A stretch of 64,000 nt of DNA from Collinsella sp. AM18-10 (GCF_003471585.1 NZ_QRJO01000001.1:432232-496231), one strand, 5' to 3'. Counted from the first letter of the stretch, positions 25,777-34,862 are shown. Numbers and translations are program-made. The notes: generated by a model not told the origin, from the sequence alone.

Positions 25777-28542
25777 ATGAATCAGGACCGCCAAAACAGT
25801 CAACGCCGCGACGCGCAGAACACGGAGCGCGAGCAGGATTTTACGACCTACCGTACCGCCCAAAGCTCAAACGATATGGTGCCGACGGTTTTTCGTCGTG
25901 GCATCTACCGCACGATTCGCGGCAGCCTCAAACGCTTCTTGTCTATCGTTGTGATCACCGCGCTTGGCGTGAGCGTGATGTGCGGCCTTAAGGCGGGCTG
26001 CGAGGACCTGTGTGATTCGGTCGACGCCTATTTTGACCAGCAGAATGTCTATGACATCAACGTGCAGTCGACCTATGGTCTGACCGATGACGATATTGCC
26101 GCGATCCAAGAGGTCGATGGCGTCGAGACGGCCGAGGGCATCTATACCGAGACCGCCTATACCGCCGTGGGTACGACGCGCGAGCGTGTCGTCGTACAGA
26201 GCCTCTCCAAAGAGAATATTGACCAACCGGTGCTAGTACGCGGCGAGCTGCCCGAGACTTCGGGCGAAGTGGCAGTGACCTCACGTTTTTTGAAGGCTTC
26301 GGGCAAGAAAATCGGCGATACGGTGAGCTTTGCCGCCAACGATGCGAGCTCGTCGAACCAAAGCGCCAAGGACCAGTTTGCCGATGGGTACTACACCATT
26401 ACGGCTGAGGTCCTCGATCCCACTGATGTGAGCTCCGACTCGACAGTCAACGCCTTTCGCGCTGCTTCGACTGCGGACTACAAGTTCTACGTGAGCGAGG
26501 ATGCCGCGACATCTTCTTCCTACTCCGCTGTCCACGTGGTCGTCGAGGGAGCCAAGAGCCTCAACTCCTATTCGGATGCCTACTCGGCAAAGATCAACAA
26601 GGTCAAGGGCAATATCGAGAAGATCCGCGAGGAGCGTGAGAAGGCGCGCGCCCAGGAGCTGACGGTCGACACACCGGCGAGCTTGGACGCAGCTGAGCGT
26701 CAGGCGAATATGGTCTTTGGGATCGAGCAGGACAACATCAATCGCATGGCCGAGGGCAGCGACGAGCGTGCGCAGGCGCAAGCCGACCTGGACCAGCGCC
26801 GTGCCGCCGCCGACCAGCAGTTTGCCGATGCCCGCGCCGAGCTCTCTGACCTGGGCGAATGCACCTGGTACATCCAGGACCGCGGCAATATCGCAAGCTA
26901 CTCGAGCGTCGAGAGCGATAGTTCTTCGATCGAGGCCATCGCCACGGTGTTCCCGTTCATCTTCTTTATCGTCGCCGTGCTTATCAGTCTCACCACCGCC
27001 ACCCGCATGGTCGAGGAGGAGCGCACGCTTATTGGCCTGTACAAGGCGCTCGGCTATTCACGCGGGCGCATCCTGTCCAAATATGTGGACTACTCGCTGT
27101 GGGCGTGTCTGATCGGTGGCGTGCTCGGCAACATCATCGGATTTGTGGGCCTGCCGCTGTTCTTGTTTACGGTGTTCGACGACATGTACTCGCTGCCCCA
27201 GATGCTACTTTCGTACGACATCGTGTCCTCGATCGTTTCGGTGGCGCTGTTTGCTGTGGGCGTGGTGGGAGCCACGATTATCGCCTGCCGCCACGAGATG
27301 GCCGAGACCCCTGCCTCGCTCATGCGCCCCAAGGCTCCGCGCGCCGGTTCGCGCATTCTGCTCGAGCGCATCGGCTTTATCTGGCACCGCATGGGCTTTT
27401 TGAACAAGGTCGCTGCACGCAACCTGTTCCGCTACAAAAAGCGCGCCTTTATGACCATCTTTGGCATTGCGGGATGCACGGCGCTCGTGATCTGCGGTAT
27501 GGGTATCCGCGATACGTCGGTCGCGCTGTCGCCCAAGCAGTACGGGCACATCACGCGCTACGACTTGCTGGCGGTCGCCAACCCCGACGATTTTTCGCAG
27601 ACGTGCGCAGCACTGGATGAACGCAGTGCAGCCAAGGATTCCAACGTGACCGTGACTTCGACGCTGCCAATTATGACAGACAACGTCACCTTTACATTTG
27701 GCGGTAAGAGCGAGACCGTGCAGCTCATCGTGATTCCCGACGACCGCACGGGTGACTTGGGCGATTACGTGCGCCTGGAGGATGAGTCCAAAGAACCGCT
27801 CGCCCTGCGTGACGGGGATGTGTATTTGAGCAAGAGCTCTCAGCTGGTGCTGGGGATCAAGCCGGGTGACACGGCTCACGTCCAGGATTCGTCGCTCAAT
27901 GTTGCCAAGGTCAAAGTCAGCGACATCTCGCTCAACTATCTGGGCAATACGCTTTACATGACGCAGGGCACCTATGAGCGCGCGTTCGGTCGAAGCGCGC
28001 GCCTTAACGGCATCCTTGCGCTGCTTAAGGGCTCGTCGGCCGACCAGATTGCGTTTAGCAAGAAGCTTAAGAGCGACGGTTGGCTCACCATCTCGAGCAC
28101 GGCCGAACATTGGCAGAACTACGAGGCGAACTTTGCGATCATCAATTCGGTCGTGGTGCTCGTGACTTTTATGGCGGCATGCCTGTCGTTTGTGGTGGTG
28201 TTTACGCTGTCCAACACGAATATCTCCGAGCGCGAACGCGAGCTGGCGACCATCAAGGTGCTGGGCTTCCGCCGTGGCGAGGTGCACCATTACGTCAACA
28301 AGGAGACGTTGATCCTCACGGCAATTGGCGCCGCGCTGGGCGTGCCACTGGGCGGCTTGCTGGCCGAGAGTTTTACGTACATTTTGCAGATGCCGTCGCT
28401 GTACTTTGACGTCGAAGTCGAGCCGCTAAGCTACGTGCTCGCCGTGGTGCTTTCCTTTGGCTTTACGTTTATCGTCAACCTAGCCACCAATCGTACCCTC
28501 AACAAGATCGACATGGTCGGCGCCCTCAAGAGCGCCGAGTGA
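25777..28542 (+). CDS. Large FtsX-type ABC transporter permease
   Basis: A 921-residue permease. One membrane helix near residues 40-60 is followed by a ~330-residue extracytoplasmic domain that ends in an E/A/Q-rich coiled-coil part (about 275-360). Then come three helices of a first FtsX domain (about 385-500), a second extracytoplasmic part (about 565-780) and a second FtsX domain with three helices near the C-terminus. ARNLFRYKKRAFMTIFGIAGCTALVICG is a typical duplicated start of the second half. The ATG at 25777 is assumed; a GTG at 25765 overlapping the ATPase gene is the alternative. Confidence 0.9.
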   Translation: MNQDRQNSQRRDAQNTEREQDFTTYRTAQSSNDMVPTVFRRGIYRTIRGSLKRFLSIVVITALGVSVMCGLKAGCEDLCDSVDAYFDQQNVYDINVQSTYGLTDDDIAAIQEVDGVETAEGIYTETAYTAVGTTRERVVVQSLSKENIDQPVLVRGELPETSGEVAVTSRFLKASGKKIGDTVSFAANDASSSNQSAKDQFADGYYTITAEVLDPTDVSSDSTVNAFRAASTADYKFYVSEDAATSSSYSAVHVVVEGAKSLNSYSDAYSAKINKVKGNIEKIREEREKARAQELTVDTPASLDAAERQANMVFGIEQDNINRMAEGSDERAQAQADLDQRRAAADQQFADARAELSDLGECTWYIQDRGNIASYSSVESDSSSIEAIATVFPFIFFIVAVLISLTTATRMVEEERTLIGLYKALGYSRGRILSKYVDYSLWACLIGGVLGNIIGFVGLPLFLFTVFDDMYSLPQMLLSYDIVSSIVSVALFAVGVVGATIIACRHEMAETPASLMRPKAPRAGSRILLERIGFIWHRMGFLNKVAARNLFRYKKRAFMTIFGIAGCTALVICGMGIRDTSVALSPKQYGHITRYDLLAVANPDDFSQTCAALDERSAAKDSNVTVTSTLPIMTDNVTFTFGGKSETVQLIVIPDDRTGDLGDYVRLEDESKEPLALRDGDVYLSKSSQLVLGIKPGDTAHVQDSSLNVAKVKVSDISLNYLGNTLYMTQGTYERAFGRSARLNGILALLKGSSADQIAFSKKLKSDGWLTISSTAEHWQNYEANFAIINSVVVLVTFMAACLSFVVVFTLSNTNISERERELATIKVLGFRRGEVHHYVNKETLILTAIGAALGVPLGGLLAESFTYILQMPSLYFDVEVEPLSYVLAVVLSFGFTFIVNLATNRTLNKIDMVGALKSAE

Positions 28543-28584
28543 CCTGCCAAAAAGGGACAGGTTTATTTTGGCAGGTTTTATCTG
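28540..28584 (+). repeat. REP-like palindrome, copy d
   Basis: TGACCTGCCAAAAAGGGACAG, then GTTTATTTTGGCAGG and TTTTATCTG. The first three bases are the stop codon of the FtsX gene. Confidence 0.85.
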
Positions 28585-28585
28585 C

Positions 28586-28631
28586 GCAAACGCCGGACAA
28601 CCATTAGGTGGCCCGGCGTTTGCCCCGTTTT
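28586..28631 (+). terminator. Terminator of the ABC/FtsX operon
   Basis: GCAAACGCCGG (28586-28596) pairs with CCGGCGTTTGC (28613-28623), followed by CCCGTTTTG. It directly follows the REP-like copy. Confidence 0.8.
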
Positions 28632-28658
28632 GCTGGGGATGTCTGTCGTTCAGTGCTC

Positions 28659-28979
28659 TTACTGGCCAATCCAGTGTTGCGCATAGCTCTTAATGTCCTC
28701 GGTAAAACCGTCAAGGTCGTCAAGGGTGATCACGCTGTCGATAAGCAAATTGGCTATCTCGCGGTGCATTGTGCTGCGGCGAATGTCGTTTGCAATTACG
28801 CCTGAGGACAGCTTGTCTCTATTGAGGCGCTCTTCTAGTGCCCAAAATCTACTGGACGCTTCACTGTCGCCGTTCAGTATCTCAACATACTGGCCGATGA
28901 GCTTTTCCATATAACGTTCTTGCCATTGAGGAAGCATTTTCTTAAACAGCTTCCAGTCGCTTTCGGCTACGTCGCGCAT
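28659..28979 (-). CDS. Small hypothetical protein
   Basis: A 106-residue soluble, charged and mostly helical protein (SDWKLFKKMLPQWQERYMEK near the start, ITLDDLDGFTEDIKSY near the end). It is a real gene by its strong SD (GGAGG) and its balanced composition. No conserved domain was recognised. Similar small proteins with a WQERYME-type start occur in Gram-positive gut bacteria, usually without a known role. It stands alone and its G+C is lower than that of its neighbours. Confidence 0.75.
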   Translation of the reverse strand: MRDVAESDWKLFKKMLPQWQERYMEKLIGQYVEILNGDSEASSRFWALEERLNRDKLSSGVIANDIRRSTMHREIANLLIDSVITLDDLDGFTEDIKSYAQHWIGQ

Positions 28980-29103
28980 ATGTCCTCCGCTCGTTAAACG
29001 GGCTTTTCCATTTGCCTTTCATTCTATTTGGTTTTCGCTCACAGGCGTGGATGAAGGGCTTTCTCCAGCCTTCGAGATTGGGCTTGAATAGGTCGTATGC
29101 CGC

Positions 29104-29252
29104 AAAACGGGCCTATCTACTACGTTTGCTACCACACCCTCGACCATGACAAAGATTATGAAATTAAAACCGCAGGTAGAGGGCTTGCAAATATTCGGAA
29201 AAGGCGGGTATGGTCGGCCCTCTCGAGTTAAACGTAGTAAATAGGCCCTTTT
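29104..29252. repeat. Element with ~23-bp inverted ends
   Basis: The left end 29104-29127 (AAAACGGGCCTATCTACT...) and the right end 29230-29252 are inverted with one mismatch and one extra base. A second pair, CGACCAT (29141-29147) with ATGGTCG (29210-29216), is nested inside. On the minus strand the core contains CCTGCGGTTTT, also found twice in the 22224-22396 element. CCTCGACCATG equals part of the left motif of hairpin copy D. Confidence 0.5.
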
Positions 29253-29312
29253 CTTGGCGCGTGGTCAGCTCAATGCTAATCTCCGTGCCGGAACTGACCC
29301 AGTTGTTTGTAG

Positions 29313-29377
29313 GTTGCGGTGATATACGGACTGTTTGGCGCTTTGGAGCTTCAAAACAGTCCCTATCTCACCGCAAC
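29313..29377. repeat. GTTGCGGTGA-ended hairpin, copy 1
   Basis: The arms 29313-29336 and 29354-29377 pair over 24 bases with two mismatches. The outer GTTGCGGTGA is shared with the hairpin at 36869-36935; the inner arm (GGACTGTTT) is not. Confidence 0.7.
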
Positions 29378-29423
29378 TTAGGAGAAGGGCGGGGGTGGTT
29401 GGGTGCTGGTGGGTCGGAGCGTG

Positions 29424-30362
29424 TTAGGCCTGTTGGCGGTGCTTCCATTGTTTGCGGCACCAGCGCATGAGCGCTTTGATGACGGGAATCGTGATGAGGA
29501 TGATCCATGCAGGATGGGGCTGTCCCAAACAGAGCCACATGTAGAGGAACCAAGCGATGGCGGCTGCCGGGTAGATGACCTCGATCAGCTTAGATAAGTG
29601 GCGTTGGTCGATAAAGTCGCCAAGCGCGTAATAGACGGGAATCAGAAAGACGAGGAAGAGTCCCGTAGCCCATGTGCCGTAGACAATGCCGAGCACCAGA
29701 TAGGCGAGGGCGACAAGCGCAGGGAAGGGGAATTTGTTCCATGCACGTCCGACCTTGGTGTGGAAATGCTTGCCGTGATGGTCGAGCTTGTCGTGTGCTT
29801 CCTTCCAGCTGGAAAACGTCTCGCCGTCGATGGTGACGGTGCCGTCGTCATTGGTGCGTACGCTATGTCCATCGTCCTCAAGCGTATCGATATGCACGCC
29901 GTCCGGCCCCACATGCACCTCTTCGCCCTTGCGCTCGTTGGTCACATGGATGCCGCTCCAACCAACATGGACTTCCTCGCCTTTATTGGGATCAATGACG
30001 TGGATACCGCGCGCGAGGGAAATATCGACAAGTGGCTTATCGCTGCAATCAGCGTGTTCAGTAGAAGCCTCAGCCTCCTCAGCCTTATCTGAAGCTTTGG
30101 TGCCGGCGTTGCTGTTCTGCGCCTCATCATCAGCCTGCGAGTCGTCAGTGCTATCCACCGCCTCCCCATACAGCAGCTCATCCAGCGACACGCCATACAG
30201 CGCGGCGAGCGCAATAAGGTTATCGGTATCGGGAGAGGATTCGCTGCGCTCCCATTTACTGACAGCCTGACGACTCACACCCAGCTGGGCGGCAAGCGCC
30301 TCCTGAGAAAGCCCGGCAGCCTTGCGGCGATCGACGAGCCGCTGTGCCATCGCAAGATCCAT
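29424..30362 (-). CDS. XRE-family HTH regulator fused to a membrane domain
   Basis: A 312-residue protein. Residues ~5-60 are an XRE helix-turn-helix (RKAAGLSQEALAAQLGVSRQAVSKWER). A low-complexity acidic linker (about 75-110) is followed by two GEEVHVG-containing repeats (about 120-165) and four membrane helices (about 215-300). HTH-plus-membrane proteins of this build are common in Firmicutes and Actinobacteria and may signal from the membrane; the exact role is unknown. The ATG at 30362 with AAAGGA upstream is preferred to the ATG at 30377. Confidence 0.85.
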   Translation of the reverse strand: MDLAMAQRLVDRRKAAGLSQEALAAQLGVSRQAVSKWERSESSPDTDNLIALAALYGVSLDELLYGEAVDSTDDSQADDEAQNSNAGTKASDKAEEAEASTEHADCSDKPLVDISLARGIHVIDPNKGEEVHVGWSGIHVTNERKGEEVHVGPDGVHIDTLEDDGHSVRTNDDGTVTIDGETFSSWKEAHDKLDHHGKHFHTKVGRAWNKFPFPALVALAYLVLGIVYGTWATGLFLVFLIPVYYALGDFIDQRHLSKLIEVIYPAAAIAWFLYMWLCLGQPHPAWIILITIPVIKALMRWCRKQWKHRQQA

Positions 30363-30755
30363 GACAGTTCCTTTCATGTGGTGACCGTAATCGAATGAGC
30401 CGAGTATGCCGAGAACAACCGGTAGCGACCACCATTTCTAGTTAGAATCTGCCCCAACCCTACCGCAACTACCGGTAGCAACCCCTAACGACCAGCCATT
30501 TCAGGACAAATGTCAGTGCTACTCTCAGCTAAGAGCCTGCAACATCCCAAAATCTCAGCCCACGCACCCGCAGCAAGAAGACGAATAGCCTCGGCCTCCC
30601 TAGTTACCGCAGGAGGCCTCAGGGCTTACATCCCAAATCTTTCCGCAGGACGGAAGGACCCCGCCGCGCGAAGCGCACGGCGGGGTCCTGACATGTCCGA
30701 GGACGATTTGGGATGTAAGCCCTGGGGTCTCCGATGAGAGCAGTTTCGGCCGAGG
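30363..30755. other. Gap between the HTH gene and pfkA
   Basis: Most of it is the promoter side of the HTH gene, with a short direct repeat of CTACCGCAACTACCGGTAG type near 30458-30480, and the nested hairpin copy C at 30612-30732. No gene is seen. Confidence 0.6.
30612..30732 (-). ncRNA. Nested 3'-flank hairpin family, copy C (after pfkA)
   Basis: On the minus strand it begins 24 bases after the pfkA stop. The outer arms 30706-30732 and 30612-30638 give 27 bp with two mismatches. The motifs are CGTCCTCGGACATG (30692-30705) and CGTCCTGCGGAAAG (30639-30652). The inner arms 30678-30689 and 30655-30666 give 12 bp. Order and orientation relative to the gene match copies A, B and D. Confidence 0.75.
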
Positions 30756-31835
30756 CTATTCGTCGCCGAAGCTGATGCCCAGCGCCTTGGCCTCGCGCAC
30801 CAGGTCGCTCTGGGGGTCGACATACTTGAGCTTGCCGGCGACCTCCTCGAGCGGCATGTGGCACATCTTGCCGTCACGCAGGGCAATCATGTAGCCAAAC
30901 TCGCCGCGCAGGCAGCCGAGCGCTGCCTCGACGCCGCACTGGGTCGCAAAGATGCGGTCCTGGGCGTCGGGTTGGCCGCCGCGCTGCGTGTGGCCGGGGA
31001 TGGCGACGCGGGTCTCGCGACCGGTCTTGGCCTCGATCTCCTTGGCGATGTCGTAAACGATCGACGGGCTCGTGCGCTCGGCAAGCTTCTTCTTGTATTC
31101 CTTCTTGGACAGCGCCGCGTCCTCCTTGGAGATAGCGCCCTCGGCGACGGCCACGATGGTAAAGCGGCTGCCGGTCTCCATGCGATGCTCGATGGTCTTG
31201 ATGACGTTGTCCATGTCGTAGGGGATCTCGGGAATCAGGATGACGTCCGCGCCGCCCGCGACGCCGGCGTACAGCGGAATCCAACCGACCTTGTGGCCCA
31301 TGATCTCGATGACAAACACGCGGCCGTGACTCGAGGCAGTGGTGTGGATGTCGTCGATGCACTTGGTGGCGACGTCGATGGCGCTCGTAAAGCCAAACGT
31401 CAACTCGGTGCCCCAGGTGTCGTTATCGATGGTCTTGGGCAGGGCGATAACGTTGAGGCCCTCTTCGCGCAGGCGGTTGGCGGTCTTGGTGGAGCCGTTG
31501 CCGCCCAGCATAAACAGGCAGTCGAGCTGCAGCTTATGATAGGTGTGGACCATTGCGGGCACCTTCTCGACGCCGTCGGCCTCGGGAATGTCCAGGCGCT
31601 TGAACGGCGTGCGGCTCGTGCCCAGGATGGTGCCGCCGCGGGTGAGGATGCCGCTAAAATCGGCGGGCGACATGACGCGGAACCTGCTGTAGATAAGGCC
31701 CTGGTAGCCGTCCTCAAAGCCATAGATCTCGATAGGTTCTTCGCTATTGGTCATAAGCGTTTTGACGATGCCGCGCATGGTGGCGTTGAGCGCCTGGCAG
31801 TCGCCGCCACTGGTAAGAAGACCGATCCTGAGCAT
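30756..31835 (-). CDS. pfkA: 6-phosphofructokinase with mixed donor-specificity residues
   Basis: This glycolytic enzyme phosphorylates fructose 6-phosphate. The 359 residues contain LTSGGDCQALNA near the start, LGGNGSTKTA (residues 110-118), the catalytic PKTIDNDTWGT (133-143) and MGHKVGWI. Gly114 in GGNG is what ATP users have; PPi users have Asp. Lys134 before TIDND is what PPi users have; ATP users such as E. coli have Gly. Asn113 also replaces the usual Asp. The phosphate donor is therefore uncertain. The ATG at 31835 has GGAAGG upstream. Confidence 0.92.
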   Translation of the reverse strand: MLRIGLLTSGGDCQALNATMRGIVKTLMTNSEEPIEIYGFEDGYQGLIYSRFRVMSPADFSGILTRGGTILGTSRTPFKRLDIPEADGVEKVPAMVHTYHKLQLDCLFMLGGNGSTKTANRLREEGLNVIALPKTIDNDTWGTELTFGFTSAIDVATKCIDDIHTTASSHGRVFVIEIMGHKVGWIPLYAGVAGGADVILIPEIPYDMDNVIKTIEHRMETGSRFTIVAVAEGAISKEDAALSKKEYKKKLAERTSPSIVYDIAKEIEAKTGRETRVAIPGHTQRGGQPDAQDRIFATQCGVEAALGCLRGEFGYMIALRDGKMCHMPLEEVAGKLKYVDPQSDLVREAKALGISFGDE

Positions 31836-31873
31836 GATGAATCCTTCCGGGCAAGTTATAACATGCGCATAAG

Positions 31874-31906
31874 TTTACCCCCGCACACTGTTGATGCGGG
31901 GGTAAA
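31874..31906. terminator. Hairpin between pfkA and the Ntn hydrolase gene
   Basis: TACCCCCGCA (31876-31885) pairs with TGCGGGGGTA (31895-31904). No T run follows on either strand, so it may be a weak terminator for the hydrolase gene or part of the pfkA leader. Confidence 0.5.
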
Positions 31907-31975
31907 ACGTGTTAGCTCAAGCGTATAGAAATGTAAGCAACGTCAGGCGAGCGTAAGGACGACGGTGCCAGCTCC

Positions 31976-33061
31976 TTACAGCGCGAAGGCGTCGATGTCG
32001 CCCCAGTGGCGGCGCAGCGTGATGGCGGCAGCGGGCTCGGTGTTGTCGAAGACGACCGACCACTGCGTGTTGCTGGTGATGTCTTCCGGATTGGGCTCTT
32101 GCGCCGCAGCGCGTAGGGCCTTCCAAGCGACTGCCTCGTCTTGGGCGCCGGTATGGGCGTCGAGGACATCGGCGATGGCGATGGCGCGCTCCTTGCCGTG
32201 GCCCAGCTCACCGTTCTTTTGGTTGGGAAGCACCTCGTCACCATAGCAGGCGTAGAAGTTCGTAACCTGGTGTACGGGAGTCGCTTTGAAAGCGCGGTCG
32301 GGGTCGCGCGGATCCCACTCCACCACCTGCGCGTCACCGGCGGCGTCGTTGATAAAGAAGTGGTAATCGCGTCCTGCCATGGCGTGCATGTCGTAGGCAG
32401 AAAGCAGGTTGACGGCCTCCTGCGTGGTAGCCGCGCGGTCGAGCACCAGGCGGATGGCGAGCGAAGTGTTGATGACGGGGCGCTGCGTGTCCTGGTCACA
32501 GGGTTTGGAATCCAGGGTGAGCACGGCAATGGACACACCACATTCGTTGATGCCGTCGAGCTGGGCAAACGGGCCCATGAGTGCGGCGGCGCGTCCGGCG
32601 ACGGAGTCAAGCGGAGTGTTATCGCCCAGGTTATTGAGGGCGGCAAACCCGATGGAGGCATAGCCGTCGCGCGGGTGATTGCGCACCAGCAGCGCCGAGG
32701 TGTCGTCCTTAAAGTCGTAATTGCGACCGGTGCGCACGCGGCCTTCGGCATCTACGGCGACAAAAGCGCTGCAGGCAAACTGGGGCGCCTGGACATGTGC
32801 CGGCACACCGGGCAGCACCTGCGCCACCACGGCATCGATGTAGGCCTGGTCGTCGCGCACGCCAGCGGCGATGATGCGGTCAAGATCGTAGTCGTAGGCA
32901 ATGTCGATTGCGTACAGGTCATAGCCATCCGCGTAGCCGGTCAAGCGTTTGAGCGACGCGGCGGACTTGATTTGCTTGTGATAAACGATACCGGTGGCAG
33001 CGGCAAGGCCGACGGCGGCTCCCGCGACACCGCAGGCGATGGCAATGTTACGTGGCTTCAT
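31976..33061 (-). CDS. Membrane-anchored Ntn hydrolase, choloylglycine hydrolase/C45-like
   Basis: A 361-residue protein with an N-terminal membrane segment (about residues 5-27) that would anchor it outside the membrane or act as a signal. Cys97 in QFACSAFVAVD fits the nucleophile exposed by self-cleavage; Arg113 and Asp116 in GRNYDF are the partner residues of the family, which includes bile salt hydrolase, penicillin V acylase and acid-ceramidase-like amidases. GLDxNE-like LDGINECGVSIAV follows. The anchor and the long stretch before Cys97 are unlike typical bile salt hydrolases, so the substrate is open. Confidence 0.82.
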   Translation of the reverse strand: MKPRNIAIACGVAGAAVGLAAATGIVYHKQIKSAASLKRLTGYADGYDLYAIDIAYDYDLDRIIAAGVRDDQAYIDAVVAQVLPGVPAHVQAPQFACSAFVAVDAEGRVRTGRNYDFKDDTSALLVRNHPRDGYASIGFAALNNLGDNTPLDSVAGRAAALMGPFAQLDGINECGVSIAVLTLDSKPCDQDTQRPVINTSLAIRLVLDRAATTQEAVNLLSAYDMHAMAGRDYHFFINDAAGDAQVVEWDPRDPDRAFKATPVHQVTNFYACYGDEVLPNQKNGELGHGKERAIAIADVLDAHTGAQDEAVAWKALRAAAQEPNPEDITSNTQWSVVFDNTEPAAAITLRRHWGDIDAFAL

Positions 33062-33222
33062 GACGGCTCCTCTCGTCCTGTTAGCGCAATTGTCGCAAAA
33101 GGAGCGCGGGCATGATGGCTCAACTTGGTGAGCGGCGCGGAATTAAGCACGGAATGAAGAGTGCGACGCTGGCGTGGCGGGGTATGCTGGAGGGGACCAT
33201 CAACCCAGCGAAAGGGGAGAGC

Positions 33223-34608
33223 ATGACGGATCAGGAAACGCCCGAGCGCGCGCATGTGACGGCCGATGATATCGAGGCCGCCAACGATCTTATCGACTTT
33301 ATCGAGGCATGCCCCAGCATGTTCCATACGGCGGCGACCATTATGGCCGAGCTCGACGAGGCGGGCTTTACCTACCTGCCCGAGAATGCGGCGTGGGACA
33401 TCGAGCCGGGCGGGCGTTATTACACGCAGCGCAACACCTCGAGCGTTGTTGCCTTTAAGGTGGGCGAGGACCTGGCCGCGACGTGGGGCGAGGACGGCGT
33501 TGCCGGTGACTATCATTTTCAACTCACGGCGTCGCACAGCGATTCTCCGACGTTTAAGGTCAAGGCCGTGCCCGAGCTCGACGGCGCGGGCGAGACGCTG
33601 CGCCTGAACACCGAGGCCTACGGCGGCATGATCGACTACACCTGGTTCGACCGCCCGTTGGCGCTTGCGGGCCGCGTGTTGGTGCGCGAAGGCGACCGTA
33701 TTGAGAGCCGCCTGCTCGCCACCGAGCGCGAGGTCGCTATCATTCCGAGCCTTGCTATCCATATGAACCGTGGCGTCAACGAGGGCTTTGCTCCCAACCG
33801 AGCCGTTGACCTGTGCCCGCTCATCAGCGCTGGCGACCTTAAGCAGGGTGACTTCGATGCCCTGATCGCTGACGAACTGGATGTTGAGCCCGAGCAGATT
33901 CTGGGCCGTGATCTGTTCCTGGTCAATCGTCAGGATGCGCGCATTTGGGGCTGGGCCGACGAGTTTATCTCGACGCCCAAGCTCGACGACCTGGCCTGCG
34001 CCTATACCTCGCTACAGGCATTTTTGGGTGCCGAGAACGCGCATGACGTCTCGGTCTTCTGCTGCTTTGATAACGAGGAGGTTGGCTCCGAGACCAAGCA
34101 GGGCGCCATGTCGACGTTCTTGGCCGACGCGCTGCGCCGCATCAACGGATCGCTGGGCTTTGATGACGAGTCCTACCATCGTGCGCTTGCCGCCTCGATG
34201 CTCGTGAGCTGCGATAATGCGCATGCCGTGCATCCCAATCATGCCGAAAAGTGTGACGCTCGCAACCAGGTGGTGCTTAACGGCGGCATCGTCATCAAAG
34301 AAGCCGCCAACCAGCACTACTGCACCGACGCCTTTAGCCGCGCGGTGTTCCAGGCTATCTGCGATGACGCCGACGTGCCCACGCAGGCCTTCGCCAACAA
34401 GAGCGACATGGCCGGCGGTTCTACCCTGGGCAACCTGTCGAACATGCAGGCGAGCATGCATGCCGTGGACGTGGGCCTGCCGCAGCTTGCCATGCACTCG
34501 AGCTACGAGACCGGCGGCGTGCGCGACGTGATGTACGCCATCCGCGCCCTCACCGCCTTCTACGAGCGCAACCTAACCATCAACGGCGCTGAAAGCGTGG
34601 AACTCTAA
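33223..34608 (+). CDS. M18-family aminopeptidase
   Basis: A 461-residue zinc aminopeptidase that removes acidic or neutral N-terminal residues from peptides. Metal-site stretches are TASHSDSPTFKVK near residue 105, TPKLDD near 250, CCFDNEEVGSET near 285 and a final LAMHSSYETGG. The ATG at 33223 has AAAGGGGAGAGC upstream; the open frame begins earlier at 33112 but without a site. The stop codon is the first three bases of a REP-like copy. Confidence 0.92.
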   Translation: MTDQETPERAHVTADDIEAANDLIDFIEACPSMFHTAATIMAELDEAGFTYLPENAAWDIEPGGRYYTQRNTSSVVAFKVGEDLAATWGEDGVAGDYHFQLTASHSDSPTFKVKAVPELDGAGETLRLNTEAYGGMIDYTWFDRPLALAGRVLVREGDRIESRLLATEREVAIIPSLAIHMNRGVNEGFAPNRAVDLCPLISAGDLKQGDFDALIADELDVEPEQILGRDLFLVNRQDARIWGWADEFISTPKLDDLACAYTSLQAFLGAENAHDVSVFCCFDNEEVGSETKQGAMSTFLADALRRINGSLGFDDESYHRALAASMLVSCDNAHAVHPNHAEKCDARNQVVLNGGIVIKEAANQHYCTDAFSRAVFQAICDDADVPTQAFANKSDMAGGSTLGNLSNMQASMHAVDVGLPQLAMHSSYETGGVRDVMYAIRALTAFYERNLTINGAESVEL

Positions 34609-34652
34609 AACCTACCAAAAAGGGACAGGTTCATTTTGGCCGGTTTTATCTA
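34606..34652 (+). repeat. REP-like palindrome, copy e
   Basis: TAAAACCTACC, AAAAAGGGACAGG, TTCATTTTGGCCGG, TTTTATCTAG. The core is intact, the arms slightly diverged. It starts at the stop codon of the aminopeptidase gene. Confidence 0.82.
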
Positions 34653-34751
34653 GACAAATGCCGCAATGCCAACAGCTGGACAGAATTGTTAAGACACCGC
34701 GGGTTGAGCAAACGTCAGCGAGCGGTGTCCAGGGCGAACAAGTTGGCATGA

Positions 34752-34792
34752 AAAAGGCAAGGCATAGACCTTCTGGTCATGCCTTGCCTTTT
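34752..34792. terminator. Bidirectional terminator
   Basis: AAAAGGCAAGGCAT (34752-34765) pairs with ATGCCTTGCCTTTT (34779-34792); it lies between convergent genes and has A and T runs on both sides. Confidence 0.9.
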
Positions 34793-34862
34793 GAATGACA
34801 AATTGTCGCCCTGGGCGGCTCGCAGCGTCGGCCGGTCCGCCGTTCGTTAGAACGGCGGAACC

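Larger units (their letters stand above)
28980..29423. other. Gene-free gap with two palindromic elements
   Basis: The gap holds an inverted-repeat element at 29104-29252 and a GTTGCGGTGA hairpin at 29313-29377. No gene is seen; short open frames lack ribosome binding sites. Confidence 0.7.
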
